DNA of 32,410 bases, taken from contig JBBDWJ010000155.1 in NCBI GenBank assembly GCA_040902925.1, positions 1-32,410 on the forward strand. The letters run 5' to 3'. Positions within the stretch are counted from its first letter, which is position 1, and each line of letters starts with the position of its first letter. Source of the stretch: JBBDWJ01 sp040902925 (GTDB lineage Bacteria > Acidobacteriota > Terriglobia > Bryobacterales > UBA6623). The notes under the pieces were generated by a model that had not been told where the DNA came from, ran no database searches, and was given only the letters and a program-made list of their open reading frames with translations. The translations under genes were made by a program, and so were the position numbers. Of this stretch, positions 1 to 10,384 are shown piece by piece.

Positions 1-117
1 GTTGCGCTTGCTTGCCGTGCTCACCGTACTGTTCAAGTACGCCTCCGCGCGCCAAGCGTCGCGCGCCTCCTAGCCACGGGCTTCTGACGCCTCTCGCTAC
101 GACACCTTGTGAAATAT

Positions 118-148
118 GCGGGCTAGCGCAGGGCTAGGGTTGGGCTAG
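118..148. repeat. Three GGGCTAG direct repeats at 11-bp spacing
   Basis: GGGCTAG occurs at 120-126, 131-137 and 142-148, so the copies start exactly 11 bases apart. The block is flanked by GCGGGC and GCCCGC. It lies just beyond the stop of the minus-strand otsA-like gene. It could be a degenerate repeat or a protein-binding array; no known site matches. The remaining bases 1-117 hold no gene I can support. Confidence 0.4.
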
Positions 149-172
149 CGGCCCGCTGGCAGGAACGCGGAT

Positions 173-1651
<1,479 letters not shown>

Positions 1652-1820
1652 TTGTTTTTGCAGGCTCTACTACTTTAGCAGCCGAGGAGATCCGAGAAGC
1701 GTGGCTTTCGATTTGCGGGGCTGCGATGCGCTTGCGTAGACAACGCGCAAGGCCGCATTGTTACGCGCGGGTTGCCCTTCGCATCCGGAGCCGTTACTGC
1801 GAACACTCCAGAATCGGGCG

Positions 1821-2978
1821 TCACTTGCCGCGTGCGAAGCCGGAAACGATACCCGGCACGTGCACCCAGGCTTGCACGGCGATTCGCGGCAGGCTCAGCG
1901 CCCAAGGCGCGAGCATCCATTTTGCGTTTTGCCGCAAGGCCGCTACGGCGAGCAACAGGAACCAGGGCGAAAAGATGCGGCTGAACCCGTAGGTTTGCTG
2001 CCAGACGTCTTCCTTTCCGAGGAATGCGGCGAGTAGGACGAATCCGAGGCCGGCGAGCGTGGCTGGTTCGTGGCGCTGCTTTCGAAAGAGTATTAGCGCC
2101 GCTGCGATCGCAATCCAGATCGCGAGGATTCCCAAGTAATCGGTGATCGCCGCCGCGCCGACCCATGCTCCAGTGATCTCGAACGGGAAAGGATTTATTG
2201 TGCCCCGCAACAGACCAGAGAACGGAAACGAGGCCGCCCAGGCGGTTGCATCCGAAGACGTATGGGTGTGGACGAAAACGATCCAGAGGCCAAAGGGCAG
2301 AACGCTGCCCGCGGACCAGACCACGTTGCGCCAATTCCGCGTTAGCAACACATGAAGGCCATAGCCGGCGAGCAGCAGCAGCCCGGTCTCGCGCGCTAGC
2401 GGCGCGGCGGCGAGTACCGCGAACAGCTTCCACCCGGGAGTCCGCAGATACACGACGAAGCCCGCGGTGAGCGCCGCGAGAGCCAGGTCAACGGTCATGC
2501 GCTCGAGCGACATGAACACCGCCGGAAGGGTCAGGAACAAGAGGCCGAGAGAGGCGTGCAGACCGTGGTCCCGCGCCAGGAGGGCCAGCCAGTACACTCC
2601 CAGGAAAACAAAACCCGCGGTGACCGCAAAGTAGGCGGCGTCGATCCAGCCGGAGCGGCCGAACGCCAGCGCGTACGCCGCGAGCGGCACGAGGATTCTT
2701 CGCCAACGCAGGCGCGGGTTGTCGACCGCGGAGGAATAGCCTTTGTCGAGGAACGGGTCGTGGGCGATGAGGTGGTAGAACTGCCCGTCGAACCCTTCGG
2801 CCTCAGGAGACCGGTAGAGATTTTCGCCGAGCGACTCAGGAATTGCGGTCTGGCGGCCTGTGTAGAACAGCGCCGTCGGGTCGCCGCCGTAGTTGAACTT
2901 CACCGTGAGAAACTGTCCGGCGACAGCGAGGAGCAGGCCGAGCAGGCCGTACAGAACACAGGGATTGCGCTTCCACAT
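1821..2978 (-). CDS. Polytopic membrane protein, GT-C glycosyltransferase-like
   Basis: This 385-residue protein is integral to the inner membrane. A hydrophobic helix spans residues 9-26, and many more follow from about residue 90 to the C-terminus. Between the first and second helices is a long hydrophilic loop with FDGQFYHLIAHDP and, further on, DNPRLRWRRIL. An acidic DGQFY motif in the first outside loop is common in GT-C-fold, polyprenyl-phosphate-sugar-using transferases and in uncharacterised relatives, so a role in cell-envelope glycan synthesis is plausible but not shown. It lies 169 bp upstream of otsA on the same strand and could be co-transcribed with it. The ATG at 2978 is chosen because the first helix follows at once. 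No named family can be assigned with confidence. Confidence 0.7.
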   Translation of the reverse strand: MWKRNPCVLYGLLGLLLAVAGQFLTVKFNYGGDPTALFYTGRQTAIPESLGENLYRSPEAEGFDGQFYHLIAHDPFLDKGYSSAVDNPRLRWRRILVPLAAYALAFGRSGWIDAAYFAVTAGFVFLGVYWLALLARDHGLHASLGLLFLTLPAVFMSLERMTVDLALAALTAGFVVYLRTPGWKLFAVLAAAPLARETGLLLLAGYGLHVLLTRNWRNVVWSAGSVLPFGLWIVFVHTHTSSDATAWAASFPFSGLLRGTINPFPFEITGAWVGAAAITDYLGILAIWIAIAAALILFRKQRHEPATLAGLGFVLLAAFLGKEDVWQQTYGFSRIFSPWFLLLAVAALRQNAKWMLAPWALSLPRIAVQAWVHVPGIVSGFARGK

Positions 2979-3122
2979 GATGGCGATATGGCGGCGAGAG
3001 TTCGCGGTTTTGGCCTATCTGGGCCGTGGCGGAGATAACCGTTCGCAGCCGCGCGCCGCGGCGGGCGAAGTCCTATACTGTAGCGGACCTCGCGGCATTC
3101 CGGCCTGCCGTTTCTTTTCTCC

Positions 3123-3151
3123 TTGACGCCGGGGCCGGAGACTTGCAGAAT
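3123..3151 (+). promoter_or_regulatory. Candidate sigma-70 promoter for the CBS-domain gene
   Basis: TTGACG (3123-3128) is followed by a 17-base spacer and CAGAAT (3146-3151). This places a start near 3158, about 28 bases before the ATG at 3187. The match is 5/6 for the -35 and 4/6 for the -10. It lies in the 208-bp divergent region shared with the membrane-protein gene. Confidence 0.4.
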
Positions 3152-3186
3152 TAGACACGGAAAATCCTGTTTCGGGAGGGTCCACG

Positions 3187-3627
3187 ATGGCCGAACCCGT
3201 TCGCGCAATTCTTGGCCGCAAGGCCAGCGCCATCTGGGGCGTGACTCCGGAGGCGACCGTCTTTGAGGCGATCGCCCTGATGGCGGAAAAAGGTATCGGT
3301 GCGGTTCTGGTGCTGGCCGGTGATGAGTTGGTCGGCATCGTTTCCGAGCGTGACTATGCCCGCAAAGTGGTTTTGCGAGGGAAAAACTCACGGGAAACCG
3401 CGGTGTCGGAGATCATGAGCAGCCCGGTGTTTACGATTCATCCGGAGCTGCGGACCGACGAGTGCATGCGACTGGTCACCGAAAAGCGCATTCGCCATCT
3501 GCCGGTGACCGAACAGGGCCGGCTGGTCGGGATTGTCACGATCGGCGATCTGGTGAAGTCGATTATTTCCGAGCAAGCGGAAACGATCGTACAGTTGACA
3601 TCCTATATCGAAGGCCGGCCGCTTTAG
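3187..3627 (+). CDS. CBS-domain pair protein
   Basis: A stand-alone 146-residue protein made of two CBS repeats (Bateman module). The first covers roughly residues 8-65, with the VVLRGKN segment after LVGIVSERDYAR; the second covers residues 70-135 and ends in GRLVGIVTIGDLVKS. The paired pattern 'LVGIVSERD' and 'LVGIVTIGD' is the hallmark of CBS modules, which usually sense adenine nucleotides such as AMP, ATP or SAM. No catalytic domain is attached, so the partner is unknown. The ATG follows a strong GGGAGGG ribosome-binding site about seven bases upstream. The gene converges on nuoN with only 36 bases between the stops, and no clear terminator hairpin is visible there. A link to respiration or energy state is suggested only by position. 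Confidence 0.9.
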   Translation: MAEPVRAILGRKASAIWGVTPEATVFEAIALMAEKGIGAVLVLAGDELVGIVSERDYARKVVLRGKNSRETAVSEIMSSPVFTIHPELRTDECMRLVTEKRIRHLPVTEQGRLVGIVTIGDLVKSIISEQAETIVQLTSYIEGRPL

Positions 3628-3663
3628 GCTTGCGGTGCTCTGGATTTGGCGAATCTATTTGCC

Positions 3664-5112
3664 CTAGTGGAGTAACTCCGCAGTCACGCTTCGAAGCACA
3701 TTCATCAAGGGCCCCGGGTATACGCCGAGCACAATCAGCGCCAGCATAAGCGCGGAAAGCGCGAGACGGCCGGTGGGCGCTGAGTTTGCCGGTTGCGAAG
3801 AGCCCGTCGAATCGCTCCGCGGCGGGTCTCCATAGATCGCGACGACAACTCGCAGGTAGTAGAAAAGACCGATCACGCTGGTGATGACGAGAACGATCAC
3901 CAGCGGCCAGAGTGCTGCCTCGACGCCCGCCGCAACGATGTAGAACTTGCCGATGAAGCCCGCCGTCAGCGGGATGCCGGCCAGCGAAAGCATCGCGGCG
4001 GTCAACGCGGCAGCGGGCAGCGGATTCCTCCAGAACAATCCCCGGTAGTCTTCGAGGCGGTCCATTTCTTTGCCGTCTTTGGACAACACCGCGATCGCGC
4101 CGAACGCCAAAAGCAAAGTAATCATGTAGGCCGCTAGATAGTAGGCGGCGGCTTCGGCCGCGGCACGGCCCGGCGCCTGGATCGCCACCAGGACATACCC
4201 CAGGTGGCTGATTGAGGAGTAGGCGAGGATTCTCTTCAGATTCGTTTGCAGCAGCGCCAGCAAGTTCCCCGCGAACATTGAAGCGATCGCGATGACGCTC
4301 AAGGCCACCAAGAGCGAGCGGTAATTCGAAATGTTGATGCCGGCGAAATAGCGGAACAGCAGGGCGACCATCGAGGCCTTCGAAACGGTGGCTATGAAAG
4401 CGCCGACCGGGGCCGGCGCTCCTTCGTATACGTCAGGGGCCCACATGTGAAAAGGCACGACGCCGAGCTTGAAGCCGACACCGGTGAGCATCAGGGCGAC
4501 ACCCAGCGCGATCACCGGGTCGGCGGTAACGATTCCAGAGGCCAACGCGGACGCTAGGCGCGCGAGGGTCATCGTGCCGAGCTGCGCGTACACGAGCGCC
4601 ATGCCGAAAAGCAGAAAACCCGCCGACGCCGATCCTAATACGAGATATTTGATTCCTGCCTCAACCGGCTCTTGGCGCAGGCGCGGGTAGGCGATCAGGG
4701 CGTAGAGCGCGACGCTGAGGATCTCGAGGCCGAGAAACAGCGAGATGAAATGACTGCTGACCACCAGCACCGCCGACCCGAGGGCCGCGAGCAGCAGCAA
4801 CAGATACAGCTCTTCGGGGTGCGTGGCGTGCTTCTGGTAGCCGTGGGCGAAAATTGCGACCACGAGCGACCCTGCCAGCAACAGGGCGATGTAGAACAGG
4901 CCGTAGTGGTCAACGATCAGCAGAGCCGTAACCTGGCGAGGCGAGGCGGACCAAGCCGGTCCGATCGAGAGCATCGCAGCGGCGAGCCCGGCGCAGCACA
5001 GACCGGCGGCGAGCGCGTGGGCCCTATGGATGGCGATGGCAAGCATCACCACGACGGCCGTTGCCGCGGTGACGATCAGTGGCGCGATCGCGATGAAATC
5101 AACGGGACTCAT
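3664..5112 (-). CDS. nuoN: NADH-quinone oxidoreductase subunit N
   Basis: This 482-residue antiporter-like membrane subunit of complex I forms one of the proton channels in the membrane arm. It has about 14 hydrophobic helices. It carries the conserved glutamate in the fifth-helix segment LFLGLEILSVALY and the channel lysine in GVGFKLGVVPFHMWAPDVYEGAP, the usual Mrp/Nuo signature, followed by VSKAS. The length matches NuoN (about 480). It is the last gene of the nuo operon and starts 100 bases after nuoM, a longer gap than most in this operon. The upstream sequence offers only a weak ribosome-binding site, so translation may be less tightly coupled here. Confidence 0.95.
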   Translation of the reverse strand: MSPVDFIAIAPLIVTAATAVVVMLAIAIHRAHALAAGLCCAGLAAAMLSIGPAWSASPRQVTALLIVDHYGLFYIALLLAGSLVVAIFAHGYQKHATHPEELYLLLLLAALGSAVLVVSSHFISLFLGLEILSVALYALIAYPRLRQEPVEAGIKYLVLGSASAGFLLFGMALVYAQLGTMTLARLASALASGIVTADPVIALGVALMLTGVGFKLGVVPFHMWAPDVYEGAPAPVGAFIATVSKASMVALLFRYFAGINISNYRSLLVALSVIAIASMFAGNLLALLQTNLKRILAYSSISHLGYVLVAIQAPGRAAAEAAAYYLAAYMITLLLAFGAIAVLSKDGKEMDRLEDYRGLFWRNPLPAAALTAAMLSLAGIPLTAGFIGKFYIVAAGVEAALWPLVIVLVITSVIGLFYYLRVVVAIYGDPPRSDSTGSSQPANSAPTGRLALSALMLALIVLGVYPGPLMNVLRSVTAELLH

Positions 5113-5212
5113 GGTCTAGATTCTTGCTCGAACTTCATGGCCGTACTTCGTGGTCGAGGTTCACGGCTCGACAAAACCCATGGCGGAAAACTACTCGTCG
5201 AGTTTCAAAACG

Positions 5213-6694
5213 TCAGCCTGCCGCGGTCAGGCGCTCGATCACCGGCGCGGCCGTATCGATCACCGGTTGCGGATAAACGCCAAGCCACAGAATCGCGATC
5301 ATCAGCACGCCGAGGATCACCCATTCGCGCCGGTTGAGATCCGCAAACGGGAGATCGTAGCTGTTGGCGCCGTGAAAGGCGCGCAGCATCATTCGCAGCG
5401 AATAGATCGTCGCCCCGATCAGCCCGATGGTCGCCGCCACGGTAATCCCTACGCTCACCTGATAGGCGCCGAGCAGCACCAGAAATTCGCCGACAAAGTT
5501 GCCGAGGCCTGGCAGGCCGAGCGACGCCATTGTGAAATACAGGGTGACCGCCGACATTTTTGGGGCCGCCTGCCACAAGCCGCCCATGCGCTCCATGTCG
5601 CGGGTGTGAATCCGCTCGTAGAGGCCTCCGACAAGAATGAATAGCGCTCCGGTGCTGACGCCGTGGCAGATCATCTGCAATACCGCGCCTTGGAGCGCCA
5701 GTTCGTTCCCGGCGAACAAGCCGAGCAGGACGAAACCCAAATGGCTCACGCTCGAGTAGGCGACGAGCTTTTTCAAGTCGGTTTGCGCGAAGGCGAGAAT
5801 TGCGCCGTAGAGAATGCCCACGGCGGCGAGCGTCATCGCCACTGGCGCGAAAGCGCGCGACGCATCGGGGAACAATGGCAGCACGAACCGCAGGATTCCG
5901 TAGCCGCCGGTTTTGAGCAGCAGCCCAGCGAGGATCACGCTCCCCGCCGTTGGCGCTTCGGTGTGCGCCGCCGGCAGCCACGGATGGAACGGCACCATGG
6001 GCAGCTTCACCGCGAACGCGATAAAGAAACCAAGCATCAGCCAGGTTGCTGTTTGCGACGCGAGCGGCGTGCCCAGCAGATCCAGATAGTCGAAGGTGTA
6101 AACGCCAGTGCTTTGTCCGTGCAGGAAGTAGAGGCCGAGGATGGAAAGCAGCATCAGCAGCCCGCCAGCCTGCGTGAACAGGAAAAACTTGAAGCCGGCG
6201 TAGACGCGGTTCTCATGACCCCAGATGATGATCAGCAGATACATCGGGATCAGCATCATCTCCCAGAAGAAATAGAACAGGAATAGATCGAGAGCCAGGA
6301 AGACTCCGAGGATGCCGGCCAGCACCCACAGCAGATTGAAGTGGAAGAAGCCGGTGCGCTGCTTGATTTCCGTCCAGGACGCGCCGACCGAGAGAATGCC
6401 GAGCAGGATGGTCAGCGTTGCGAGCAACAGGCTGACGCCGTCGATGGCGAGATGGAGCGAGATTCCGAAACGCGGGATCCACGGCAGCCGGATTTGCTCG
6501 ATCCAGATACCCGGCATGGCGCCCGGCGCCACGAGCGGGCCGTTGAGTTTTCCCCACAGTTGCGTGACGAGCACGGCGTCGAGGCCGAGCGCGATTAGCG
6601 ACACGTACCGCGATGCATTCGGGATGCGCCGTTCCAGCGACCAGGCAAGCAGCCCGCCGAGCAACAGAATCAGAATGAGCCACAGCAGAATCAT
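5213..6694 (-). CDS. nuoM: NADH-quinone oxidoreductase subunit M
   Basis: A 493-residue antiporter-like subunit of the complex I membrane arm, with about 14 helices. The key channel glutamate E145 lies in WEMMLIPMYLLI, and a channel lysine in FAVKLPMVPFHPWLPAAHTEAP is followed by LLLKTGGYG. The open frame runs upstream to 6928, but that extension is arginine-rich and lies inside nuoL. The start is therefore set at the ATG at 6694, where the hydrophobic helix MILLWLILILLLGG begins. This ATG overlaps the nuoL stop as ATGA, implying translational coupling. The length is normal for NuoM (about 490-510). Confidence 0.95.
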   Translation of the reverse strand: MILLWLILILLLGGLLAWSLERRIPNASRYVSLIALGLDAVLVTQLWGKLNGPLVAPGAMPGIWIEQIRLPWIPRFGISLHLAIDGVSLLLATLTILLGILSVGASWTEIKQRTGFFHFNLLWVLAGILGVFLALDLFLFYFFWEMMLIPMYLLIIIWGHENRVYAGFKFFLFTQAGGLLMLLSILGLYFLHGQSTGVYTFDYLDLLGTPLASQTATWLMLGFFIAFAVKLPMVPFHPWLPAAHTEAPTAGSVILAGLLLKTGGYGILRFVLPLFPDASRAFAPVAMTLAAVGILYGAILAFAQTDLKKLVAYSSVSHLGFVLLGLFAGNELALQGAVLQMICHGVSTGALFILVGGLYERIHTRDMERMGGLWQAAPKMSAVTLYFTMASLGLPGLGNFVGEFLVLLGAYQVSVGITVAATIGLIGATIYSLRMMLRAFHGANSYDLPFADLNRREWVILGVLMIAILWLGVYPQPVIDTAAPVIERLTAAG

Positions 6695-8577
6695 CCGAAT
6701 ATCACCACGCCGGCCACGATGACCGTGCCCACGCCGATACCGGCGGCGTACCAGCGCAGTTGCCCGGACTGCGTCGTTCGCAAGAACTGATGGACCAGCC
6801 GATGCAGCCAAGCCGTGAAGCGGTAGATCTGATCGATGATGTCGTTCTTGTTGATCTCGGCGACCCACAACACCGGCGCGACGAACATCATGTGGTAGAG
6901 ACGATCGAAGCCCCAACCCGACAGCCACAGCCGATGGACTGATGCCGCCAGCGGCGCTTTCGATATGGCGTCAACCTTTTCCGGGTTTCGCAAATACAAG
7001 AAGTAGGCCACGGCCAACCCGAGCAAGGCGGCTGCAATCGCGATACCGATGAGCATGGCTTCGACGCCCGCTTCGGGATGATGGCTTGGCGGCAGCGCGG
7101 AACCGAGGAAATGGGAAAACGCAGCGACGTGGCCAAGAGTTTCGGGCATCTCGACAAAGCCGCTGACGATGGCCAACGCGGCGAGCACAACGAGCGGCCA
7201 CGTCATGCGCCGGCCCGGGTGGTGGTGGACATGCGTTTTTGCTTCCCCGAAGAACACGATAAAGATCAACCGGAAGCTGTAGGCCGCCGTGAGGAAGGCT
7301 CCGAACAGGCCCGCGAACCAGAACCACGGGCCGCCCGTGTGGGACGTCCATGCTTGCGCGAGAATCCAGTCTTTGCTGTAAAAGCCCGCTGTGATGAAAG
7401 GGATACCGGCGAGAGACGCCGCGCCGATCAGGAACGTCCAAAAAGTCACCGGCAGTAGCTTGCGAAGGCCGCCCATCTTGAAAATGTTCTGCTCGTGATG
7501 GAGGCTAACGATGACCGCGCCGGCGGCGAGGAACAGAAGCGCTTTGAAAAAGGCGTGCGTCATGAAGTGGAACATCGCCGCCTGCCAGGCGCCGACGCCC
7601 AACGCGAGAAACATGTAGCCGATCTGGCTGATCGTCGAATAAGCCAGCACGCGTTTGATGTCGGATTGAACGAGCGCGCTTAAGCCGGCGAGTAGCAGGG
7701 TCAGCGCGCCGATTGCGGCTACTGCGACTTCAACTTGAGGCGCGAGACCGAACAGCACGTGCGTGCGTGCGATGAGATAGACACCGGCGGTGACCATTGT
7801 GGCGGCGTGGATCAGCGCGCTGACCGGCGTGGGTCCGGCCATGGCGTCGGGAAGCCAGGTTTGCAGCGGCAACTGCGCGGATTTGCCGACGGCGCCGCCC
7901 AACAGCAACGCTGCGGCGGCGATGGCCCAACCGCTTCCCTCGGGCCACTGGCTGGCGGCTTCGGCCATCAACGGCTGGATTTGCAGCGTGCCGAGTTTCG
8001 CAAAAAGCAGGAACAGGCCGATCGCCATCGCCGTATCGCCGATGCGCGTAACCAGAAAAGCTTTCACGGCAGCGCGCGCGTTCGCCGGGTCGGTGTACCA
8101 GAAACCGATCAGCAAATAGCTGCACAGGCCCACACCTTCCCAGCCGAGATAGAGCAGCAGCAGGTTGTCGGCCAGCACCAGCATTAACATCGAGGCGACG
8201 AACAGGTTCATCGAAGCGAAGAAGCGGGCGAAGTCGGCGTCGCCGGCCATGTACTCCGAGGCATAGAGGTGGATGAGGAAACCGACGAAGGTGATGACGA
8301 AGGTCATCAGCAGCGAGAGCGCATCGAGGTAGAGAGTGACCGCAGGCTGAAGGTTTCCGACGGCGATCCAGTTCCAGAGTGTTTGCGAGTACGCGCCGGA
8401 CGCCGGGGGCGCGCCAAGGAATTCGAAGCCGATCAGCAGCGTGACCGCGGCGGAGATTCCGACCGAGCCGACGCCGAGCAGCGCACTGGCGGCCTTCGAC
8501 AAGCGGGAGCCGAAACAGGCCAGCACAACGAAGCTGGTCAGCGGCAGAGCGGGTATGGTCCAAAGCAACTCGAACAT
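6691..8577 (-). CDS. nuoL: NADH-quinone oxidoreductase subunit L
   Basis: The 628-residue distal antiporter-like subunit carries the long lateral helix that runs along the membrane arm of complex I. Conserved charged residues of the proton path are visible: E147 in LGWEGVGLCSYLLIGFWY, K232 in GKSAQLPLQTWLPDAM, the histidine in LIHAATMVTAG, a lysine in THAFFKALLFLAAG and a lysine in GFYSKDWILA. The length is normal (about 610-650). The ATG at 8577 lies one base after the nuoK stop, with GAGGGTAAG just upstream as ribosome-binding site. The stop overlaps the nuoM start by four bases. Confidence 0.96.
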   Translation of the reverse strand: MFELLWTIPALPLTSFVVLACFGSRLSKAASALLGVGSVGISAAVTLLIGFEFLGAPPASGAYSQTLWNWIAVGNLQPAVTLYLDALSLLMTFVITFVGFLIHLYASEYMAGDADFARFFASMNLFVASMLMLVLADNLLLLYLGWEGVGLCSYLLIGFWYTDPANARAAVKAFLVTRIGDTAMAIGLFLLFAKLGTLQIQPLMAEAASQWPEGSGWAIAAAALLLGGAVGKSAQLPLQTWLPDAMAGPTPVSALIHAATMVTAGVYLIARTHVLFGLAPQVEVAVAAIGALTLLLAGLSALVQSDIKRVLAYSTISQIGYMFLALGVGAWQAAMFHFMTHAFFKALLFLAAGAVIVSLHHEQNIFKMGGLRKLLPVTFWTFLIGAASLAGIPFITAGFYSKDWILAQAWTSHTGGPWFWFAGLFGAFLTAAYSFRLIFIVFFGEAKTHVHHHPGRRMTWPLVVLAALAIVSGFVEMPETLGHVAAFSHFLGSALPPSHHPEAGVEAMLIGIAIAAALLGLAVAYFLYLRNPEKVDAISKAPLAASVHRLWLSGWGFDRLYHMMFVAPVLWVAEINKNDIIDQIYRFTAWLHRLVHQFLRTTQSGQLRWYAAGIGVGTVIVAGVVIFG

Positions 8578-8578
8578 C

Positions 8579-8881
8579 TTACCCTCGCATCGTCGAGGCC
8601 GCGGCCGTGTCGAGCGTTTTGAAACGCCGGTGGAGCAGCAACAGCAGCGCCAGTCCGACGGCCACCTCCGCCGCGGCGGTCACCAGGATGAACAAAAACA
8701 TCACCTGGCCGTCGGGCTGAGCCCATCGCGCGCCCGCCACGATGAACGCCAGGCCGGCCGCGTTCAGCATGATCTCGATCGACATCAGCACGAACAATAG
8801 GTTGCGGCGAACGATGACGCCCGCCAGCCCGATAACGAACAGCACCGCCGCCAACATCAAACCGTGTTCGGTGGGGATCAT
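8579..8881 (-). CDS. nuoK: NADH-quinone oxidoreductase subunit K
   Basis: A 100-residue, three-helix membrane subunit of complex I, homologous to mitochondrial ND4L. Both conserved membrane glutamates are present, in LMSIEIMLNAAGLAF (second helix) and in TAAAEVAVGLALLLLL (third helix). The length is exactly typical. The ATG at 8881 overlaps the nuoJ stop as ATGA, and the stop lies one base before the nuoL start, so translation of J, K and L is probably coupled. Confidence 0.96.
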   Translation of the reverse strand: MIPTEHGLMLAAVLFVIGLAGVIVRRNLLFVLMSIEIMLNAAGLAFIVAGARWAQPDGQVMFLFILVTAAAEVAVGLALLLLLHRRFKTLDTAAASTMRG

Positions 8882-9396
8882 CGTGAGGTTTCGCTTTTTC
8901 CGTCCCGCGGGTCGCGGCGCCCAAGGTGATAAGCGCCGACCATGCCCGCCAGCAGCAGCATCGCCGCCAGTTCGACGCCGAGCAAATAGGGGCCGAATAG
9001 AGAGATCGCGACCGCCTTGGGAGTGATCTCCGCGCCCGTCATGGCTGGTTGCGGGTTCTTGCTAACTACCGAGATCAGTTCCACGAGCAGCGCCGCGCCG
9101 ATCAGTCCTGGGCCCCGCCAGGCTTTCGGGTCGAGCCACTGTTTTTCCTGTTCGGTGGCGGCGCGGCCGATATTCAACAGCATCACAACGAAGACAAACA
9201 AAACCATGATGGCGCCGGCGTAGATGATGACTTCCAAGGCCGCGATAAACGGCGCGCCAAGAATGAAGAAGATCAGGGATATGGAGAGAAACGAAACGAT
9301 CAGATAGAGCAACGCGTGGACCGCGTTGGCGCGGCTGATCGCCAGGAGCGTCGAGATCACGGCTATCAGCGAAGTGATGTAGAAGGCGGTTTCCAT
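8878..9396 (-). CDS. nuoJ: NADH-quinone oxidoreductase subunit J
   Basis: A 172-residue membrane subunit of complex I, homologous to ND6, with about five helices. The third-helix segment LEVIIYAGAIMVLFVFVVMLLN carries the conserved glutamate, the glycine and the pi-bulge region expected for NuoJ. The open frame begins at 9459, but the first 21 residues are polar and arginine-rich. The start is placed at the ATG at 9396 in front of METAFYITSL, where homologues begin. The gap to nuoI (126 bases) contains a dispersed palindrome at 9496-9517, unlike the overlapping junctions on its other side. Confidence 0.94.
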   Translation of the reverse strand: METAFYITSLIAVISTLLAISRANAVHALLYLIVSFLSISLIFFILGAPFIAALEVIIYAGAIMVLFVFVVMLLNIGRAATEQEKQWLDPKAWRGPGLIGAALLVELISVVSKNPQPAMTGAEITPKAVAISLFGPYLLGVELAAMLLLAGMVGAYHLGRRDPRDGKSETSR

Positions 9397-9495
9397 TCGG
9401 CACCGTGGTTGGCGCTCAGGCCGGCTCTTCTGGCCAACCTGGTTTTGGTCTCGGGACACCTCGACGGGCGGCGCTCATATTTCTTCTTCTTGTGT

Positions 9496-9517
9496 GGACA
9501 GGCAGGATTGCCTGTCC
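9496..9517. repeat. Dispersed palindrome, copy A (nuoI/nuoJ junction)
   Basis: Arms GGACAGGCA (9496-9504) and TGCCTGTCC (9509-9517) are perfect complements around a GGAT loop. CCAC follows within the next three bases, as in other copies. It is one of four related copies in the window and lies between nuoI and nuoJ, so the nuo mRNA would carry it as a hairpin. Confidence 0.85.
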
Positions 9518-9522
9518 CACGG

Positions 9523-10038
9523 TTATGGCAACAAGCTGCGCACATCCACCGGCGGATCTTCGTTGTGGGCCTGGCCTTTGCCCTTGCCTCCGATCGCGAG
9601 GCCAGCGAAGTTGTAAAAATTGTATCCGGGATACTTTCCAGGTCCGTTGATCAGTAGATCCTCTTTCTCGTAGACCAGGCTCTGGCGTTTGTACTCGCCC
9701 ATTTCGAAATCCGGCGTTAGCTGAATCGCGTAGGTCGGGCAGGCCTCTTCGCAGTACCCGCAGAAGATGCAGCGCGAAAAATTAATGCGGAAGAATTCGG
9801 GGTAGCGGCGGCCGGTTTCGTCCTCGGTGGCTTGCAGCGAAATGCAGTCCACCGGGCAGGCGACCGCGCACAAGTAGCATCCGACGCAGCGCTCGCCGCC
9901 GTCGGGGTCGCGCGAGAGAATGATGCGGCCGCGCCAGCGCGGCGCCGGTACCCGCCTCTCGTCGGGATACTGGTACGTCTCACGCGGGTGAATGGCGTGC
10001 CGGAAGACTAGCCACATCGTTCGCAGCAGGCTCAGCAT
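9523..10038 (-). CDS. nuoI: NADH-quinone oxidoreductase subunit I
   Basis: A 171-residue ferredoxin-like subunit at the base of the peripheral arm of complex I. It carries two [4Fe-4S] clusters (N6a, N6b) that pass electrons to N2 in NuoB. Two full CxxCxxCxxxCP motifs are visible: C51, C54, C57, C61 and C90, C93, C96, C100. The start is the ATG at 10038 (MLSLLRTMW), which has GGGAGAA upstream; the open frame extends 20 residues further but is not needed. It is separated from nuoH by 346 bases holding a nested inverted repeat, and from nuoJ by another palindrome. Its expression could thus be set apart from the flanking membrane subunits. Confidence 0.95.
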   Translation of the reverse strand: MLSLLRTMWLVFRHAIHPRETYQYPDERRVPAPRWRGRIILSRDPDGGERCVGCYLCAVACPVDCISLQATEDETGRRYPEFFRINFSRCIFCGYCEEACPTYAIQLTPDFEMGEYKRQSLVYEKEDLLINGPGKYPGYNFYNFAGLAIGGKGKGQAHNEDPPVDVRSLLP

Positions 10039-10076
10039 TGGTTCTCCCGTTGCGCGGTGAAAAGACGATTGCTTTG

Positions 10077-10279
10077 CTGAGCCCCGCAGGGGCGGCATGA
10101 CCGTAGCCCGGGGCGCGAGCCCCGGGTTTTGTGCGCGTAGCCTTTCTTGAAAAGCCTGTGGTTCGGCACGAAGCGGTAGCTTCGCGCCAAGCCACAGGCT
10201 TTCGCTGGTTCCAGAGAATGACGCGCTGACCCGGGGCTCGCGCCCCGGGCTACGGTCATACCGCCCCTGCGGGGCTCAG
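10077..10279. repeat. 203-bp nested inverted-repeat element (nuoH/nuoI junction)
   Basis: Outer arms at 10077-10127 and 10229-10279 are 51 bases each and complementary except for one position. Each arm is itself built of palindromes: GCCCC-GCA-GGGGC at 10081-10093 and CCCGGGGC-GCGA-GCCCCGGG at 10107-10126, the latter mirrored at 10230-10249. The centre holds a second stem of about 24 bases (10151-10174 with 10179-10202), mostly complementary; its three non-Watson-Crick positions all allow G-U type pairing on one strand. There is no open reading frame of note and no obvious target-site duplication. It resembles a BIME or MITE, two REP-like units in opposite orientation. It accounts for most of the 10039-10384 gap; the rest of that gap shows no gene. 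Confidence 0.85.
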
Positions 10280-10384
10280 ACCGATACCCGATCGTGCCGG
10301 ACGCCGCGCCAGTCGGGCGTCCGGTTTCCTGCGGTTGCCCGCGTTCGTTGTAGCTCCAATGCATGTGGATTCCACTTTCTGGCG

